A stretch of DNA of 64,000 nt from Roseomonas mucosa (lineage in GTDB: Bacteria; Pseudomonadota; Alphaproteobacteria; Acetobacterales; Acetobacteraceae). Positions 62,188-64,000 of the stretch are shown here, piece by piece; within the stretch, counting starts at the first letter, position 1, and every line of letters starts with the position of its first letter. Where the stretch lies: NCBI GenBank assembly GCA_945878375.1, contig CAMDWG010000013.1, positions 39,714 to 103,713 of the forward strand. The letters are read 5' to 3'. The translations under genes were made by a program, and so were the position numbers. The notes under the pieces are model-generated. The model saw only the letters and a program-made list of their open reading frames with translations, made no database searches and was not told the origin of the DNA.

Positions 62188-63621
62188 CTACAGCCCGGCC
62201 TGGGACACGAACTTGGTGTTCAGATACGCCTCGATCGCCTCGGACCCGCCTTCCGATCCGTAGCCGCTGTCCTTCACCCCGCCGAAGGGCACTTCCGGCA
62301 GAGCGAGGCCGAGATGGTTGATGGTCATCATCCCCGTCTCGACACGCGATGCGATGGCATTCGCCGTCTTGGCGCTGCGCGTGAAGGCGTAGGAGGCGAG
62401 GCCGAAGGGAAGGCGGTTCGCTTCCTCCACCACCTCATCCAGGTCGCGGAAGGGCGCGATCATGGCGAGCGGGCCGAAGGGCTCCTCATTCATCATGCGG
62501 GCATCCTTGCCGACGCCGGTCAGCACGGTGGGCTGGTAGAAATAGCCCTTGTTGCCGATCCGCTCGCCGCCCGTGTGGACTTGCGCGCCCTTCTGGCGGG
62601 CATCGGCCACCAGCCCTTCCACCCAGGGAACGCGCCGGTCATGCGCCAGCGGGCCCATCTGCGTGTCGGCGGCCATGCCGTCGCCCACCTTCACGCCCTG
62701 GGCCAGCTTCGTGAACGCCTCGACGAAGGGGGCGTAGAGCTTTTCCTGCACCAGGAAGCGGGTGGGAGAGACGCAGACCTGCCCCGCATTGCGGAACTTC
62801 GCCGCCGCCAGCGTCTTCGCCGCGTGTTCCAGGTCGGCGTCGTCGAAGACGATGGCCGGCGCATGGCCACCAAGCTCCATCGTCGCCCGCTTCATGTGCT
62901 GCCCGGCCAGCGCCGCCAGGTGCTTGCCGATGGGTGTCGAGCCGGTGAAGGTGATCTTGCGGATGACCGGATGCGGGATGAGGTATTCGCTGATCTCGGC
63001 CGGCGAGCCGTAGACGAGGTTCGCGACGCCCGCCGGCAGCCCGGCATCGGCGAAGGCGCGAATCAGCGCGGCCGGCGAGGCGGGGGTGTCTTCCGGCCCC
63101 TTCACGATGATGGAGCAGCCGGTGGCGAGCGCCGCCGAGAGCTTGCGAACCACCTGGTTGATCGGGAAGTTCCAGGGCGTGAAGGCGGCAACCGGCCCCA
63201 CCGGTTCCTTCACCACCAGCTGGTACACGCCTTCGGCGCGCGCGGGCACGACGCGGCCATAGGCGCGGCGGGCTTCCTCGGCGAACCAGTCGATGATGTC
63301 GGCGGCCGCCATCACCTCGACCTTCGCTTCTGGCAGCGGCTTGCCCTGTTCCAGCGTCATCAGCCGCGCCGTCTCATCCGCGCGGGCGCGGAAGATGTCG
63401 GCGGCCTTCCGCATCAGCTTGGCGCGATCGAAGGCCGAGACCTTCTTCCACAAGGCGAAGCCCTTCTCCGCGGCCTCCAGCGCCTCGTCGAGGTCGTCCT
63501 TGCTGGCATGGGCGACGGTGCCGATGACCTCCTCGGTCGCCGGGTTCAGCACCGGGATGGTGCGGCCGGAGCGGGCCGGGCGCCACGTGCCGGCGATGAA
63601 AAGCTGCGTGTCCTGGTACAT
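62188..63621 (-). CDS. NAD(P)-dependent aldehyde dehydrogenase (succinate-semialdehyde type)
   Basis: 477 residues with the family motifs: [25 protein letters not shown], catalytic Glu in TMELGGHAP and catalytic Cys in [10 protein letters not shown], and [10 protein letters not shown]. It resembles the succinate-semialdehyde/2-oxoglutarate-semialdehyde dehydrogenase group. Upstream of the orphan binding-protein operon by 277 bases with a terminator between them, so it is separate. Substrate unknown. Confidence 0.88.
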   Translation of the reverse strand: MYQDTQLFIAGTWRPARSGRTIPVLNPATEEVIGTVAHASKDDLDEALEAAEKGFALWKKVSAFDRAKLMRKAADIFRARADETARLMTLEQGKPLPEAKVEVMAAADIIDWFAEEARRAYGRVVPARAEGVYQLVVKEPVGPVAAFTPWNFPINQVVRKLSAALATGCSIIVKGPEDTPASPAALIRAFADAGLPAGVANLVYGSPAEISEYLIPHPVIRKITFTGSTPIGKHLAALAGQHMKRATMELGGHAPAIVFDDADLEHAAKTLAAAKFRNAGQVCVSPTRFLVQEKLYAPFVEAFTKLAQGVKVGDGMAADTQMGPLAHDRRVPWVEGLVADARQKGAQVHTGGERIGNKGYFYQPTVLTGVGKDARMMNEEPFGPLAMIAPFRDLDEVVEEANRLPFGLASYAFTRSAKTANAIASRVETGMMTINHLGLALPEVPFGGVKDSGYGSEGGSEAIEAYLNTKFVSQAGL

Positions 63622-63654
63622 GCGTTATCCTCCTGGCGGTGAGCCGGAGAGTAG

Positions 63655-63702
63655 GACGGCGGGGCGCGAAGGGGAACCGGGCGGGGCAGCCGGTCGCGCC
63701 CC
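63655..63702. repeat. Direct repeat copy 1
   Basis: A 48-base sequence (starts GACGGCGGGGCGCGAAGGGG) that recurs at 63948-63995 with one difference (C/T at the 13th base). Its right part, AGCCGGTCGCGCCCCCTCCC (63688-63707), is also the left arm of an inverted pair with 63851-63870. Confidence 0.75.
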
Positions 63703-63850
63703 CTCCCTCCCGCGCCGCTGCGCGGCGCGGGCCCCTCTCTCCCCCGCTGCGCGGGAATGGGACATCAGCGCATCCGGCTTAGCCCCCCGCTTCGCGGGAC
63801 AGGGCCATCAGCGCAGCCTGCTCCCTCTCCCGCGAAGCGGAGGAGGGGTG

Positions 63851-63870
63851 GGGAGGGGGCGCGACCGGCT
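63851..63870. repeat. Inverted repeat arm matching 63688-63707
   Basis: GGGAGGGGGCGCGACCGGCT is the exact reverse complement of 63688-63707. The two arms flank a GC-rich spacer of 143 bases with internal hairpins, as in REP/BIME-type elements. Confidence 0.75.
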
Positions 63871-63947
63871 TGCGCGGATCGCCGACCTCAAGAGACCGTT
63901 TGAGAATGCTGGACGGTCGGCTCCCAAAGGCGGGGTCGGGGCGTTGT

Positions 63948-64000
63948 GACGGCGGGGCGTGAAGGGGAACCGGGCGGGGCAGCCGGTCGCGCCCCCACCC
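63948..64000. repeat. Direct repeat copy 2 (runs off the window)
   Basis: Repeat of 63655-63702 with one mismatch, starting GACGGCGGGGCGTGAAGGGG, 293 bases further on. The element continues past the end of the window. Confidence 0.7.

Larger units (their letters stand above)
63622..64000. other. Repeat-rich intergenic end of the window
   Basis: 379 bases without a coding frame of any support. It holds the direct repeats at 63655 and 63948, an inverted repeat pair and several short GC-rich hairpins with CCCGCTGCGCGGG-type cores. Confidence 0.65.

Overview
The window is about 64 kb of very GC-rich DNA from the chromosome of an alphaproteobacterium, most likely an Acetobacteraceae member of the Roseomonas type. 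The evidence is a flagellar gene set typical of Alphaproteobacteria (FliX, MotE, a DUF6468 protein, a hydrolase-less FlgJ), the kinase CckA, a single-cysteine DksA, a GTTC-N7-GTTC SOS box before recA, and tightly packed genes with frequent ATGA overlaps. No rRNA, tRNA, CRISPR array, integrase or insertion sequence was seen. The genus is inferred, not demonstrated.

Layout. (1) 1-4.5 kb: a sugar-acid catabolic group (IlvD/Edd dehydratase, SDR, FAH-family hydrolase), a YdhR-like protein and an MDR oxidoreductase, separated by hairpin-rich intergenic repeats. (2) 4.5-26 kb: a flagellar and chemotaxis island: flgI-flgJ-flgN, fliX, dksA, cckA, flhB-fliR-fliQ, fliE-flgC-flgB, fliO-fliP, cheY-cheZ and a large TPR-like lipoprotein, fliL-fliM-DUF6468-motE, flgF-flgG-flgA-flgH. 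The polyamine genes speD and speE sit inside it. Two consensus sigma-54 promoters drive flgI and flgF. (3) 26-34.6 kb: recA with its SOS box, a ferritin-like YciE/YciF protein, alaS, a P1 peptidase, a DUF599 membrane protein, icd and two small unrecognised genes. (4) 34.6-42.4 kb: a divergent cluster that looks like the CoA-dependent 'hybrid' pathway for 2-aminobenzoate (anthranilate). It encodes a CoA ligase, a flavin monooxygenase/Old-Yellow-Enzyme fusion, RidA, a crotonase, an acyl-CoA dehydrogenase, an SDR and a MarR regulator, with two near-identical candidate operators in the divergent promoter. (5) 42.5-48.5 kb: a MaoC-phosphotransacetylase fusion, acetate kinase, FabI, an unknown protein and a DUF3141 (PHA-synthase-like) hydrolase. 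(6) 48.5-54 kb: a complete Liv-type ABC transporter whose binding-protein gene overlaps an arylformamidase-like hydrolase. (7) 54-57.3 kb: a nucleoside deoxyribosyltransferase and an ATP-grasp/alpha-E pair. (8) 57.3-64 kb: an operon of two tandem paralogous FAD oxidoreductases, a creatininase-family hydrolase and an orphan NMT1/THI5-type binding protein, then an aldehyde dehydrogenase and a repeat-rich intergenic end.

How the genes work together. Regions 1, 4, 5, 6 and 8 suggest a free-living heterotroph that takes up and degrades sugar acids and aromatic or amide compounds by CoA-linked and flavin-linked chemistry. Region 2 supplies motility and its control. The most interesting parts are the anthranilate-type cluster with its paired operators and RidA, and the tandem FAD-oxidase/creatininase/orphan binding-protein operon, whose substrate cannot be named from sequence.
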